Below, piece after piece: positions 48,935-60,837 of a DNA stretch of 64,000 nucleotides. The stretch is from NCBI GenBank assembly GCA_028023455.1, contig JAQFVV010006238.1, forward strand, positions 7,820,572-7,884,571. Direction: 5' to 3'. This DNA is from Epiperipatus broadwayi. Lineage: Eukaryota; Onychophora; Udeonychophora; Euonychophora; Peripatidae. The translations under genes and the position numbers were made by a program. Positions within the stretch are counted from its first letter, which is position 1. Each line of letters begins with the position of its first letter. A model generated the notes under the pieces. The model was not told the DNA's origin. It searched no databases and was given only the letters and a program-made list of their open reading frames with translations.

Positions 48935-49105
48935 CATTAAAACAGTTCTGCCACCTAGTGCCTGTTTAAATAATTTACAGATGCTAGATGATAGTGCTTA
49001 CTAAATCCCAATTCAATACTAATTTATCCATTTCTTCAAACTAATTTCTTGCTTGTAGCCTTCATCGATGAGATGTTTGGATTTGGAGCTTATGCTTCTG
49101 ATTTT
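48935..49105. repeat. Family R1 diverged copy
   Basis: 'ctgccacctagtgcct' and 'gtagccttcatcgatgaga' follow the R1 order seen at 4772-4960. Confidence 0.45.
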
Positions 49106-49802
49106 TTTTTTTTATCTGATGCATACATTTTGTCATGGATTCCCATGTAAAATCATTACAAAATTAATATATAGCATTATGTTTTTTGTTTGTTTTTTTA
49201 ATTTTTTCTGGAGTGAGAATAGTACTAGCTAGTGACTTTTTTGAAACCTTGTCATTTTTGTCCATAAATAGCAATTAAAAAAAGATTTTACATAATTATT
49301 TTACTGTGCATAATACATATTTATAATTTCTATAAATTCTTCACCATTGTTAATTATTAATTTATTTTCTGTTTTTCTTTTTTAACTGCCAACCATTTTG
49401 AACCCATCATTTGCTTATTTTAACCATTTCCTCTACTGTTTTCGATTTCATTTTCTCTCCTAGAGTGTGTTTTAGCACTATCAGTGGGATAATTGTTTAT
49501 TGAAAGAAGTAATAATTGAATCAATAGGAGGCAAAAATACTTTTTGTTACTGCAACATTTGAATGATTGGATTCTAGTGTTTTACAGTTAAATAATAATA
49601 AAACACCAGAGTTTAATAATTTTGAAAAAGCAAACAATAAAATTTCAAAATAAATTAGTAAAATTGTATTTAAAAATACAAATAAACAAAATAAAACATT
49701 TAATCTTTTGCCTAAAAAAAATGTTTCATAAAAAATAATTGTTTTCTTTCTTATATATATGTGGGTAAGTATTTTTATATGTATGTTTTCAGAAACCCGC
49801 CC

Positions 49803-50061
49803 ATCATCATCACTATCATTATTGACCATTATCAATCTGCTACAGAATGAAGGTCTCTCCAAGTTTAATCCACCTTCTCCAATCTCTCGCCTTTCTTCTC
49901 CACATTATTCCTGCACACTTTCTTATTTCATCCATCCATCTCACATATGATCTATTTCTAGGTCTTTTACAATCTTTTGGAATACCATTTAAAATTTTAA
50001 CTTTTATGATAATAGATAGTAACCCATCAGTAGTCTCTGCCAAATAAAAATAGCCAATCAA
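49803..50061 (-). pseudogene. RTE-type LINE 3' end, antisense copy 3
   Basis: The minus-strand frame at 50061-49840 ends in a clear RTE C-terminus (IPKDCKRPRNRSYVRWMDEI, then RKCAGIMWRRKARDWRRWIK and LGETFIL). The element then ends in a short GATGATGAT-like tail (49803-49815). Only the last ~260 bp inserted, which is severe 5' truncation. The overlapping plus-strand frames are shadows. Confidence 0.85.
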
Positions 50062-50590
50062 TTTTTAATTAAAAAAGATTAAAGAATAAATATTAATACT
50101 ACATTACAATGTGACTTTTGTTATGGCTATACAAATCGATCTTGAAACAAAAGAAATTTCACTTATCAATTGCACTGATTTAACATTCTGTTTATTTAAT
50201 GTTTTGCATCTTATTTCTAACCTTTTCTGTGAAGTTTTCTTTATGTACAGCACTTATAACTGCGGTTCTCCATTATATTCTATCATTAACTATACCTTCT
50301 CAATGATAGCAATAAATATTGAACTTCTTTAGAGCGTCTTTGAATTAATATTTATATCATAAAGAGAACTGTCTCTTCCATAAATCCATGCTCTAGTTCA
50401 TCGTAAAGTATTATTTTAAAAAGGTTTGCATATTTCATTCATTTTACATGTGTAATTCAATGAAAATAGGACTATAATAAGAGATTTTATGGTATCATAT
50501 CAAGCTAATTGAAAAACATGCATAGAAAAAAATAAAAAAAATTACAAAAAAAATAAAATTTTAATTTTTATTTTAAATTTTAATTTTTAG

Positions 50591-50618
50591 AAAAAAAAAA
50601 AGAAAAAAAAAAAAAAAG

Positions 50619-50671
<53 letters not shown>
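50591..50671. repeat. Poly-A tract (about 80 bp, few interruptions)
   Basis: An almost pure A run, ending at 50670. It could be the tail of a retrotransposed sequence, but no readable body precedes it. Confidence 0.9.
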
Positions 50672-50675
<4 letters not shown>

Positions 50676-51186
50676 TGGTTTATGGCAGTGCCATGGTATT
50701 TTTGATTTTTGCAGAATATCATTCTACCAATACCTTCATGTTATGTGTACAGTTTACATTTTTTTATCAATACTGTGTAGAATGTAGTAAAACCAAATCT
50801 AAGGAAATAATTATATAGTAATATGCTCCAAAGATGATCTAATTAGCATTGGAGCATCCTAGTGTCAAATTTGGTATTTAGCAGTTCCATTAATTAGTCT
50901 GAACTGATTGTCTTTTGTTGTATCCACAGTTGTTTATCTTAATCCTTTACTTTTCTACCCTATTTATTATTATTCAATTATTATATCCATGTTTTTTAAA
51001 TGTCGTTTTATCATAAATGTGTTGTTGAAAAACATGTCTTTAAATATCAACAACTTCCTCTTTTTTCACACATTTTAGCCATTTCAGGTTAATTTTTTTC
51101 TCACTTTTTAATTCATGCTGTTGTTTTTTTTATTTAATCCTTGATTATCTTTTCAAACTTAATATTCTATAGATTCTCATTATTGA

Positions 51187-51756
51187 ATGCAGTTCTACAA
51201 CTTTCAAGCAGTGCTGTCAGTGGTTTTGCCACAATTTTCTAAACAGAATCATATTATTTTTTGTGTCAGATATTTTACTAGTGTACAATTAGCACAAAAT
51301 CTGTTTGCAAATAAAATCTTTTGTTGTGACACACTGAAAATTGATAGGAAGGGTATACCAGGTAGCATCCATGAAAACACTAAAAATTATAAACAGATGA
51401 AGACAGGAGACTTTCATTCTGTAATTGACAGTGGTCTTGAGTTTCTAGTTTGGATGGATAAGAAGCCAATTGTTATGCGCAATAATGCTTATCCACCATC
51501 TGGAGCTGGTACTGTTATTAGAACACATAAGGATGGTACACAACATACATATCCATGTCCTAATGCAATTAAAAAATACATCTGCTTCATGAGTGGGGTT
51601 GACTTAGCAACCAGAAGGGAACTGCATATGGCTGAGATGGAAAGTCTAAGCATTGGCCTATGCACTTATTCTGGCATGATACAGCTATTATTAATTCCTA
51701 CATTTTATACACTCTATACATGGCCTGAAACAAATGCAGCCTACATAACACCTTGA
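51187..51756 (+). pseudogene. piggyBac-family transposase remnant (central part)
   Basis: A 189-codon frame matches the DDE catalytic domain of piggyBac (PGBD-like) transposases, which cut and paste DNA at TTAA sites. Blocks: HIIFCVRYFTSVQLAQNLFA (usually F-x-DRYFTS), DTLKIDRKGIPGSI, MKTGDFHSVID, GLEFLVWMDKKPIVMRNNAY, SGAGTVIRTHKDGTQHTYPC and PNAIKKYICFMSGVDLATRR. The first catalytic Asp has become Val (CVRYFTS), the second (VWMDKK) and third (SGVD) remain, and the fourth Asp, normally just after GVD, is absent. It is therefore inactive. The first ATG is not necessarily the native start; no upstream N-terminal domain or TTAA-flanked ends were found. Confidence 0.85.
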
Positions 51757-51914
51757 ATATAAAATAGCCTTATCAGCCAGCCTTATTGGTGTCTTTACTA
51801 CCAGGGAAATAATGTCTTTAGTAATACCGCATCATCAGATTTCATCCAGGTGCCATACTACAGCTGATCTGTGCAGCCATAATAAACTCATCAAGAGGAG
51901 ATGCACTGTATAAC

Positions 51915-52130
51915 TTGAAAAACAATCACATCATGCAACTTATTTTGGATGCATGGAATGTGGATACATTCCCTTGTGTAGGAGTGAAGAGAGAGACTGC
52001 TTTCTGCTTATCATGCGAGAAGCAGCCCAGCTCAAATGCCTTTGTAAATCTTCTATCCTACAAAACTACAACACCTATGGCACACATACAGGTTCAGAAT
52101 CATATTCCTACTTGGTTCAGCAATAGGTAA
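51915..52130 (+). pseudogene. Possible piggyBac C-terminal region
   Basis: A 71-codon frame downstream of the transposase remnant contains KRETAFCLSCEKQ, reminiscent of the Cys-rich C-terminal finger of piggyBac transposases. The link to the catalytic part (51757-51914) is out of frame and unreadable. It ends at a splice-donor-like AATAG/GTAAGAT. The assignment is weak. Confidence 0.35.
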
Positions 52131-52350
52131 GATATACCATGATTTTATTTATATTATTGATCATTTATTGCATGATTATAGTAACATTATATTCACTTGT
52201 TGCAGTGTTGTAGTCACACAGCTCAGATGCCTCAAACCCATACACGCACAACTTACGCTGGTACATATGTACACTGAGAACCATATCTATACTTGATCCT
52301 GAAATAGGTAAGATATATCATGATTTTATTTATATTGTTCCTTTGTTGCA
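52029..52350 (+). repeat. Duplicated ~160-bp block with splice-like signals
   Basis: 'cagctcaaatgcct', 'gaatcatat' and 'aataggtaagatatacc' then 'atgattttatttatatt' at 52029-52160 recurs, diverged, at 52218-52335. Both copies have AATAG/GTAAGA after an open-looking stretch, and the second follows TTGTTGCAG, a good acceptor. Confidence 0.6.
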
Positions 52351-52507
52351 ATTTTGTAAGTCTTGATTTTTTCAGTTTTAGGTTAGACAATTTGAACCCT
52401 ACTTCAAGGTCTTGAATTACTTATGGTTTACAGTATGTATCTTTAGTGTTATTTTTCTTTTGATTTTCTTCATCTATTTATATTTTCAAATATTTGAAAA
52501 GACTTTC

Positions 52508-52668
52508 AACCTCCCTCAATCCATTTACTCTATCTCAAACAACTGATATATATGACCACACATGTGAAAAGGATTAATGATCCCTACCATACATATTTTA
52601 TGGTGAACTAGCACACTTCAGGGTGGTCTGCATTACCATCTACCATACACACATATGTAATCAGTGCT
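52508..52668 (+). repeat. Family A fragment
   Basis: 'ctatctcaaacaactgatat', 'gaccacacatgtg' and 'ggtctgcattaccatctac' follow the family A order. Confidence 0.6.
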
Positions 52669-53837
52669 TGTAATTATTTCATTTATTTTGTTGTTTATTT
52701 ATGTACTTTGTTTTTATTTATTTTATTGTAAAGAATTTTTTCTTTGTTTGATATTCATTTATTTGAATACCCTTTTTGCTTGAAAAGAATACTTATTATA
52801 ATTTTGCCCCCATCCCCTCCCATTTTTCTATAATATAGTAAGTAACTAATTATATTTTTTTCATATATTTCCAAATTACTAAAGTTCTTACTGTTATTTT
52901 TTTGCCCTCACTAAAATAGCATTTCTACTAAATATTTTGCATGGAAGGACTAGGAGATACCCTGCATGCAAAGACAAAAGCTGGCTCTACTACCAAAATA
53001 ACAGTTAACAATCATCTCCTTTTTCTACATTTCATGATGAAAATCTTTCTCAGGTAGGTCATGTTATATACCATTTTTTTCAGCATTTTATGACAAATGT
53101 GATGAAGCTGTCTATGAAATTTTAATTTTAATATATAAGTTTCAAAATTTAGAATTTGTGAAGTAGTGTAAAAATAATAATGTTTAAAAGTTCTTGTAAT
53201 TTTTTAAAAATAAATAAATATGGTGTCTTAGGATTTAAAGAGATAAAATATCATTTCAAGCCTTTTTTATTAGAATTTATTATTATATGGTAATTGAAAT
53301 AATCAAACATATGTATTATTTATAATTTAAATTGTTTTTAAGTTGGATATTATAATTGTGAAACAGAGCAGAAGTATATCTCATTAAGGGTTGACAAAAC
53401 TTAACTCTCCCTACATGATAAAGATTAAAAACATATATTTCTACTCTGCTTCAAGTCATACAAAGTATATCAAAAGTTAATACTTATAATCATGTTTATT
53501 GATTAAATATCTTTAGATGTTTGTCATATTAATAAGAAAAGAAATAACTTAATACAACCAATCATCATTATAATCGATTCACATATATAAATATTAAGCA
53601 TTAATTAATAATTTTCTATTATTAATATTTGCTAAATACAAATGTTATTAAGTTTATATTTACAAAAAATACCTTGCAAAATTATGTTTTTATAGATTAA
53701 AAACAATAATCTTACCATTTTTATTTGTCCTGATTTGTGTGATACTGAATAAAAATTATAAACTGCCATGTATTTGTTTCTTTGGGGTCCACCATAAAAA
53801 CTGATGAAGTATTAAATGAGTGGAATTTATTGGTAAT

Positions 53838-54175
53838 ATAGCTATTTGAGTTAGATATCTGGTTTGAAGACATTTAAGTATTTGAAATTTTCAGATTTTT
53901 TACTCAATGGTTAACTCTTACATAAATGCTGGCTTTGGGTTGGTATTTTTATATCTAGTGTCTGAAACTATCCTAATGCCTCTCTGAGGAGTGCAAAGCA
54001 TGAAACCATTGGTCAGGGGTTTGGGCATGGTTTCTCAAAGAGATATTTTAAATGCTTTCTCTGGCAAGCATTTATCTCAAAACTTGTTGAGCAATTAGAA
54101 AAGCTCCTTGTTTATATTTTGCAAGCTTAAAAAAGAAATGGGGTCATGTGATATATGACTTTTTTATTTTTTATT
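53838..54175 (+). repeat. Dispersed family R2, second copy
   Basis: Matches 22505-22800 in the same orientation: 'gagttagatatctgg', 'aaattttcagattttttact', 'taaatgctgg', 'ggtatttttatatct', 'ctctgagga', and a closing 'gtgatatatgact'. It carries an extra ~60 bp relative to the first copy. Confidence 0.7.
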
Positions 54176-54451
54176 CAATATCTGACTTTGTTTTTGAACA
54201 ATATTTTTTTTGTCCTTTATGCTTTCTTGTTGATTAAAAATATTCAAAATTATGATATATCCATTAATTTTGAAGAATGATTTATATTATATAATACTTA
54301 TTCCATGTTACATTTTTAATATTATACTTTCCATAGTATTTTCCATAGTATGACTTTTTGCTTATTTTGAAGAGAAACTTGCATTGTATAATGCTTATTT
54401 CACATTAATTACTGCATCCAATCTTCTGGAAAATGTTATATAAAAAGAAAG

Positions 54452-54792
54452 ATAGAGGATTTGAACTCAGATTTTCAAGCACTCTCAACTATACACACTA
54501 TCTCATACAACTGATACATATGACCACACACATGTAGAAATGATTAATAATCCCCAATATACATATTTCATGCTAAACCAGCACTCATAAGTTGGTCCAG
54601 ACTATCATCTCTCACACATATATACAATCAATGCTCAGTTTATATTAACTGATGAGTGCTGGTTTAGCATGAAATACGTATATTGGTGATTATTAATCTT
54701 TTCTACATGTGTGTGGGTATATGTATCAGTTGTATGAGATAGTGTGGATAGTTGAAGAGTGCTTGAAAATCTGAGTTCAAATCCTCTATACT
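54452..54792. repeat. Palindromic family A pair, about 135-bp arms
   Basis: The left arm (54460-54597) runs 'gaggatttgaactcagattt' to 'catgctaaaccagcactcat'. The right arm (54650-54787) is its reverse complement with few differences, ending 'gagttcaaatcctct'. The right end contains AGTTCAAATCC, an exact match to the Pol III B-box consensus. The minus-strand frame at 54635-54835 is incidental. Confidence 0.85.
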
Positions 54793-54879
54793 TACAATTA
54801 AGTTCCCAGGTTTGTGAAGAGTGCCTGGTTCTCAAATATTTATAAAAAGAAAGATTAACTTTAAATTAAAAATAGCTCA

Positions 54880-55447
54880 CTGTATACATAAACAAAGGGA
54901 GTAAATCGCCTCCCCAGGCTATGACTTAAAAACCCTCTAAATGTTGAACAAAAGAATCAAAAATAGAATGGATACACCCATTCTTAGTTGCTCTGATGTT
55001 TGTCAACTTTGTTGGTAATTCAGAATGAAATTAATTTATCAATCAGATGGAGTATGGCACTTGAGTGTTATTAAACTCATAATTAATAATACAAGGCTTG
55101 AGACAGCATGTCACATTTAACAATCTGCTGGAGAAAACATCTCACTTTTAACAATCTGCTGGAGAGAGCATCTCCTTTATAACAATCAAGGTATTAAAAG
55201 TGGGATGCTGTCTCCAGCCTTGTATTATTAATTATGAGTTTACTAACTCTTAAGTGTCTTATTCCATCTGGTTGATAAATAATTTTCACTCTGAATTACC
55301 AACAATGTTGACAAAGGTATGCTTATAAACACCAGAGCAACTAAGATTAAATGGATTCATTCTATTCTTGATTCCTTTGTTCAACATTTAGAGTGCTTTT
55401 AAGTCATAGCCTGGGGAAAGTGATTTACTCCTTTTGTTTACATAAAA
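54880..55447. repeat. Large foldback element, family R3, about 240-bp arms
   Basis: Nested symmetric pairs can be followed from outside in: 'ataaacaaagggagtaaatc' with 'gatttactccttttgttta'; 'ccaggctatgacttaaaa' with 'ttttaagtcatagcctgg'; 'gttggtaattcagaatgaa' with 'ttcactctgaattaccaac'; 'actcataattaataataca' with 'tgtattattaattatgagt'. The loop (about 55110-55200) holds three copies of an 'acaatctgctggaga'-like repeat. It is non-coding. Confidence 0.88.
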
Positions 55448-55584
55448 TGAAAGGTTAAACCCCTTCTTCTGAATTATTAATCCATGTTTTGATTTCTGAT
55501 CATTTAAAATATATGATTATTGCACAGTTCAGTTTTAGGAGCAGGAGTTTTGAAAATATGCATTATTCAGTTTAATAAGATTTG

Positions 55585-56565
55585 AAATACCAGACACTTT
55601 TATACCTGGAGCCTAATTGTAAACATAGGGGATTTGAATCCAGACTTTTAAGCATCTTCACATCCACACTATCTCATACTACTGTACACATGATCAGGTA
55701 CATGCAGAAAAGATTAATAATCACCAATATCATATTTCATGCTAAACCAGCACTCATCAGTTGGTCCAGATTACCATCTCCCATACATATTCATAATCAG
55801 AGCTCAATTTATATTAAGATAGCAAATCATTACACTTTAATGAGTCAGGCTTCAACCTACTCCAATCTCCAACTCTTCAGCCATCCATACCATTGAAAAT
55901 CTGATGATAGAACTACTAAATCCCATGCTGACGCCAACATTGTTGTCATGCCCATGTTGACTTCAATTCACTGACCCCTCATGTATAGGACAGTATCCTT
56001 TTTCTGCATGAATGTGGTCATGTGTATCAGTTGCAAGAAACAGTGTGGGTGGTAAAAGGGTTTGAAAGTCTAGGTTCAAATCCACTATGTTTACAATTAG
56101 GCTTTAGGTATAAAAGTGTCTGGTATTTCAAATCTTACATATTAAGCCTGCATTCTGCCCATCCCTCTTCTATGTATTTAAATGGATACTGTCTTGTACA
56201 TGAAGGGGCAGAGTGAATTGAGGTCAACATGGGCATGACAACAATGTTGGCATCAGCATGGGATTTGGAAGTTCTATCATTATATTTTTAAGGTATGGAT
56301 GGCTGAAGAGTTGGAGGTTGGAGTAGTTTGAATCTTATCCATTAAAGTTAATGATTTGCTATCTTAATATGAGCTGAGCACTGATTATGTATATGTATAA
56401 GAGATGGTAATCTGGACTGATAAGTGCTGCTTTAGCACAAAATACGTGTATTGGTGATTATTTATCTTTTCTGCATGTGTGTGGTCATGTATATCAGTAG
56501 TATGAGATAGTGTGAATGTGAAGGGGCTTGAAAGTCAGAGTTCAAATCCCCTATATTTATTCAGT
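55585..56565. repeat. Nearly 1-kb palindrome of two family A copies
   Basis: A plus copy (55612-56005) and a minus copy (56130-56560) face each other. Pairs include 'catgctgacgccaacattgt' with 'acaatgttggcatcagcatg', and 'ctccaactcttcagccatcc' with 'ggatggctgaagagttgga'. A third, short inverted piece (56009-56130) in the centre mirrors the far left end ('aaataccagacacttttata' with 'ataaaagtgtctggtatttc'). The short frames inside are not genes. Confidence 0.85.
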
Positions 56566-56569
56566 TTAA

Positions 56570-58830
56570 TGTATTTTTTTTATTCGAATCAGACTCTTTT
56601 ACAAAGCAGGCAATAATTTCAATAAATTTTATTAGCTTTCCTGCTTTATGTCTAAGGTTCTTACTAATATACATAAATAAAAATAATACAAAGGAAAATA
56701 TTTATATAAATTGTAATAATAAATATTTAATAATCTAGAACAACAAACATATTTATTTTTATATTCCAGATACCAAGCAATGATATTAATTTTATAAAAG
56801 ATTTTACTATTGATGTGTATTTTTTATATATATTTAACATTTATTATAACATGCACTCACCTCACGTATTGACCAGATTACTCAATATTGATATATATCA
56901 ATTTATTATAACAGTCATGCACATCACATATTGACCAGTTGACATATCTGTAGCCAATATCAATTACCATTTTTTGTTAACTATATTTTAAATGATTTTT
57001 TTAAAACAATAATAATATAAATTTTGTTTTTATTTATATATCTTCTAGCTTTCATATAAACTTTATAGTTTTAATATATAATATAGTTGATGCACTAATG
57101 TTGTGTTATATAACGATACAATCAAAATGTCTTGGTTCAAATCTTAAAGAGTGTTTTGAATTTTAGATTTAACCTAAAATCCACTCTGTCAAAGATTATA
57201 AGCTTTAAATTGTTTGTAGAGAATTTTTATCTAAGGTCTACCGGTTATTAAAATGTAGGATGGATAGGTTTAGATTATGGAGAAGAGAATTGTCCTAAAA
57301 TTTAATCGATACGATGCATAAAAAAAGAAAAAAACTATCTTCTCATGAATTGCTTTCTTAATGTTATTTATTCTGTGAATACTTCATTTATAAATTGTCA
57401 GTTCATAATTTAATTACTATAATTGACATTTTTTAATATAATGTAAGAATTAAGAAAAAGCGAACTATTTTTATTATACATAATTTTTTTTTTAAAAAAA
57501 TTGTTTTTAAGACGGACTCTTTATTTCATAATAGAAAAAATGTCTAGTTCATTTCACAGACAGTCAATTCTCAAGTAAACAATTCAGTTATTGATTTACA
57601 AGTTAATGAAAAATGTCAGTAATTGGGAAAGGAAAAAAAAAGTATGTATTTTTTTTTATTTTTAAAAGCAAAAGTAAATTTTAATTGTCAAACATTGTTT
57701 TTCCTCTTATAAATACAAATGAAACCAATTGTTTAGCTGAAAACTTATCTTACTTTTGAATATAAATTACAAAAGCAAACTGTTGCCTAGAGATTAATAG
57801 CAATGTAAATAAATCTTATTCAGGATTTGATTACTCACACACAATAATTATTTTTTTGAAAATTTAAGTCTTTTTCTTTTATTACAAGCTTTGTGTTTAT
57901 CTGCTATTATCCTTTTTGAATCTAAATATAATTGAGCAGAGCAATATAAGGTTAGCGTCGATCCTCATTTCCGCTGTCCCAAGGCCCACTGATTCATTCA
58001 TTTACTATCCCGCCCATTTTTTTTTTTTTTTTGTAGTGGCAGTTCTCATAAAGTCTAAGACTTTTAATATTGATTATTTTCATTGTAAGGAATATGGCTA
58101 AGACTAGAATGCAAATGGATGCCTACAATAAAGCTAATTGTTGAAGTCTTTAGAAAGAAAATATTGCTGTAGAAGTTAAAAAAAAACATCACAAAATGTC
58201 AATAGGAATACATTTCTATTTTATGGAATTGTTTGTATAATTACCACATAACTCCAATGTATTGCGTTTTTTTTGCTCATGGAGTTAAAAAGGTCATGGC
58301 CATATTTATTTGCAAAAGCTTGAATGATAGTAATTATTATTTGTGTATATGGGAAAAAACTATTTTCTTGTTTTTCAATGCCATCTCCAAATCTGCAGTC
58401 AGTTTTACATGTCCATTCAGTAGCATTTATCAGTGTCTATAAAATAAGTGGATATATTGTTTCTCCATATCTAGCACCGTCTTGAGTACAAACAATCCTA
58501 GAGCAATATTTTCAAGTGAGTGGCTGGGGAAGTTTTTTACTCATAATAAAAATACTGAGATATTTTTATAAAAATTATCTTATTTGCTAATATCAATGTG
58601 TAAATTTACAATTATTATAAATCAACTCACAATGATTCTCTTCATTAATTTTTTTATTTATTGCGAATGAAAATTCGCTAATAAAAAAAAGGCCATTCAA
58701 GAAAATAATATATATATATTTGCATATAAATAATTACTTATTTATAAATTATAAATATGACTTTGTGCAATTTTATTGAATGAATATTTGAGAAAATAAA
58801 ATGCATATAACGCAAAAAATTGTACTTTAT
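56570..58830. other. AT-rich stretch, no gene
   Basis: No supported gene. 'cacgtattgaccag' and 'cacatattgaccag' with flanking similarity form a short diverged direct repeat (56844-56880 and 56912-56945). A less AT-rich patch at 57950-58015 holds a 34-codon minus-strand frame (MNESVGLGTAEMRIDANLIL) that I cannot assign. Confidence 0.45.
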
Positions 58831-58838
58831 TCCTTTCC

Positions 58839-58897
58839 TGCATCCATTGATTATGAAGGCTTGCACTTGGTGGCACTACTGTGTGGAGAGTTTAGCT
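58839..58897 (+). repeat. Family R1, single arm
   Basis: 'cctgcatccattgattatga' and 'ggtggcactactgtgtggag' match the right arm at 39995-40055. Confidence 0.75.
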
Positions 58898-59829
58898 CAT
58901 CTATAAGATTGTTTGAACATTTAGTGTAATATAGGTGTAGTAGCTTAGCTCAAAGTGTCATTTCAGCAATAGGGTTCAGAAGAAAGCATTGACATATATG
59001 GAATCTTGGCACTCATCTGAGTCATTTCTCTATTAGTATGATAAAATATTTTGGTGTCAGTTACCATGGCAATGGTATTCTCATAAAGAAGCTTCACTTT
59101 GCATTGATTTTAGCTTTTCTCCCATAAATAAAACATGCACTGTCTTCAAAGGCCAAAAATCAATTTTTATATCTCACATCCTCCCCTACACAAGCACTTT
59201 ATCACAAACTCTTCTTTTTTTTAGATATGTGGGCATTCAGCCCCACACAGTGAATATTTTAATAAGTATTTTTTTAATTTAATTTTTAAATAAATTACAA
59301 CCCAAATTGGATTTTATTTATTTATTTATTTCAAATATAGCACCCATATATGACAGTAAAATATTATGCCCTTAGCAGCAGAATAAAAATATGAGTACCT
59401 ATATATTAGACCTGCAATGCAGGAAATCTGTCACACTTTCTTTAATCTGTGATAAATATCTAACCTTGTGATCCTATCAAATAAACCATGCAATCTCATC
59501 TGATCTCATCCAATAATGTGTTATGTGATAAATTTACATTTTCATAATTTTCATCATTTATTGGCCAGATTTTTCTCAACAAATTCTTCTCAACATCTTT
59601 TTAATTCAGTGCTGACAATTGCATTTTTCAAGGGTTTTTATTTTATAGTGCTATCGATTGGATTTTTTGAATTTCCTAAATTTACACTTTCATGATTTTT
59701 GTTATTGCAGTTTTTTTTTAATCTATACTATACTATTTTCGATTTTAAGTGAATAAATACATGAACTTTTCATTTTGATTTACATTTCTATTTTCTGATT
59801 AATACTAATAATTATTTAAACAGTACAAA

Positions 59830-60720
59830 ATGATGGACATTTGGAGTTTATCTGCCTCTGAAAACAACGCAGTTGAGTATCTACAAAGAAAAGGAATTCT
59901 GCCATTTGAAAATGTGTGTCAGAATGGACATTGTATGACTCTTTACATCCACACTATGAACAAGCAATGCCATTGTAATGTTTGGGAAGTAATAATAAAA
60001 TAGGACTTTATAAATGAACATAGTTGGAGTGTTCCAGGATTCTAGTTTTGATGGTGATCCAATTTATATTATCTGAATTCGCAAATTAACTACCATAAAA
60101 TGAGGAGAAAAGAGCCTGGTTTAGCAAATAAAACTGTAATAGACTGGAATAACTGTATGTAAGAAGTTTGTGCCATTGTGATGATAGGTGAGGAAAATAT
60201 AAAATCAGAGGCTCTAACAAAATCATTGAAATTGAAGAGGCCCCCCCCTCCAAAAAAAAACAAGTTGGACAAATTTTTCCAAAACAGAGACTCAGGAAAT
60301 AAATGTCTAAGTTACTATATACATAGATAAACACTCACGTCTATGGCTGATTAGATGACGCATATTCATATTCTAATGACATATAAATAAATGAGTGAGA
60401 TGTGAAGGTAATTGCGGAAGATTCAAAAAAGATGCTAGAGGGTGACCAACAAGTGTTTCATTATGAGCACTTATGACAGAACAGTGGCAACTCTGATAGA
60501 AGTCATCAAACAAAATGTGGAAGAAGAATCGACAATTTATTTGGACTGTTGAAAAGTGTATAAAATTGCTGAATTACAAGATGAAGGTTATGACCATTTT
60601 TGTGGGAACCACAAATATAATTTTGTGAATCCAGAAACTGGTAGTCAAACTCAGAACACTGAAACACTTTGAAGTTCAGTGAAATGGTGTAATAAACAAT
60701 AACAAAGTACCGCATACCAG
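59830..60720 (+). pseudogene. Merlin (IS1016/ISXO2-like) transposase remnant
   Basis: Decayed DDE transposase of the Merlin superfamily. The N-terminal part MDIWSLSASENNAVEYLQRK, GILPFENVCQNGHCMTLYI (zinc-ribbon-like) is open from the ATG at 59830. KTVIDWNNCM and EVCAIVM follow near 60130. The C-terminal catalytic part reads YDRTVATLIEVIKQNV, EESTIYLDC (catalytic Asp; the Trp normally next is a stop), KVYKIAELQDEGYDHF and NHKYNFVNPETGSQTQNTET (60606-60662), the last being a hallmark of the family. The middle section with the first catalytic Asp is unreadable (C and A runs at 60240-60260), and there are several stops. No terminal inverted repeats were found. Confidence 0.8.
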
Positions 60721-60837
60721 CACATAGTCTTGTATTTCGTAGATTTGAAGCTTGGAGTTTTAAATTTATTATATTGTTATTACATATTATTTAGCATTAT
60801 ATATGCTGATCCTTATATATACATGTATATGTAAAAA

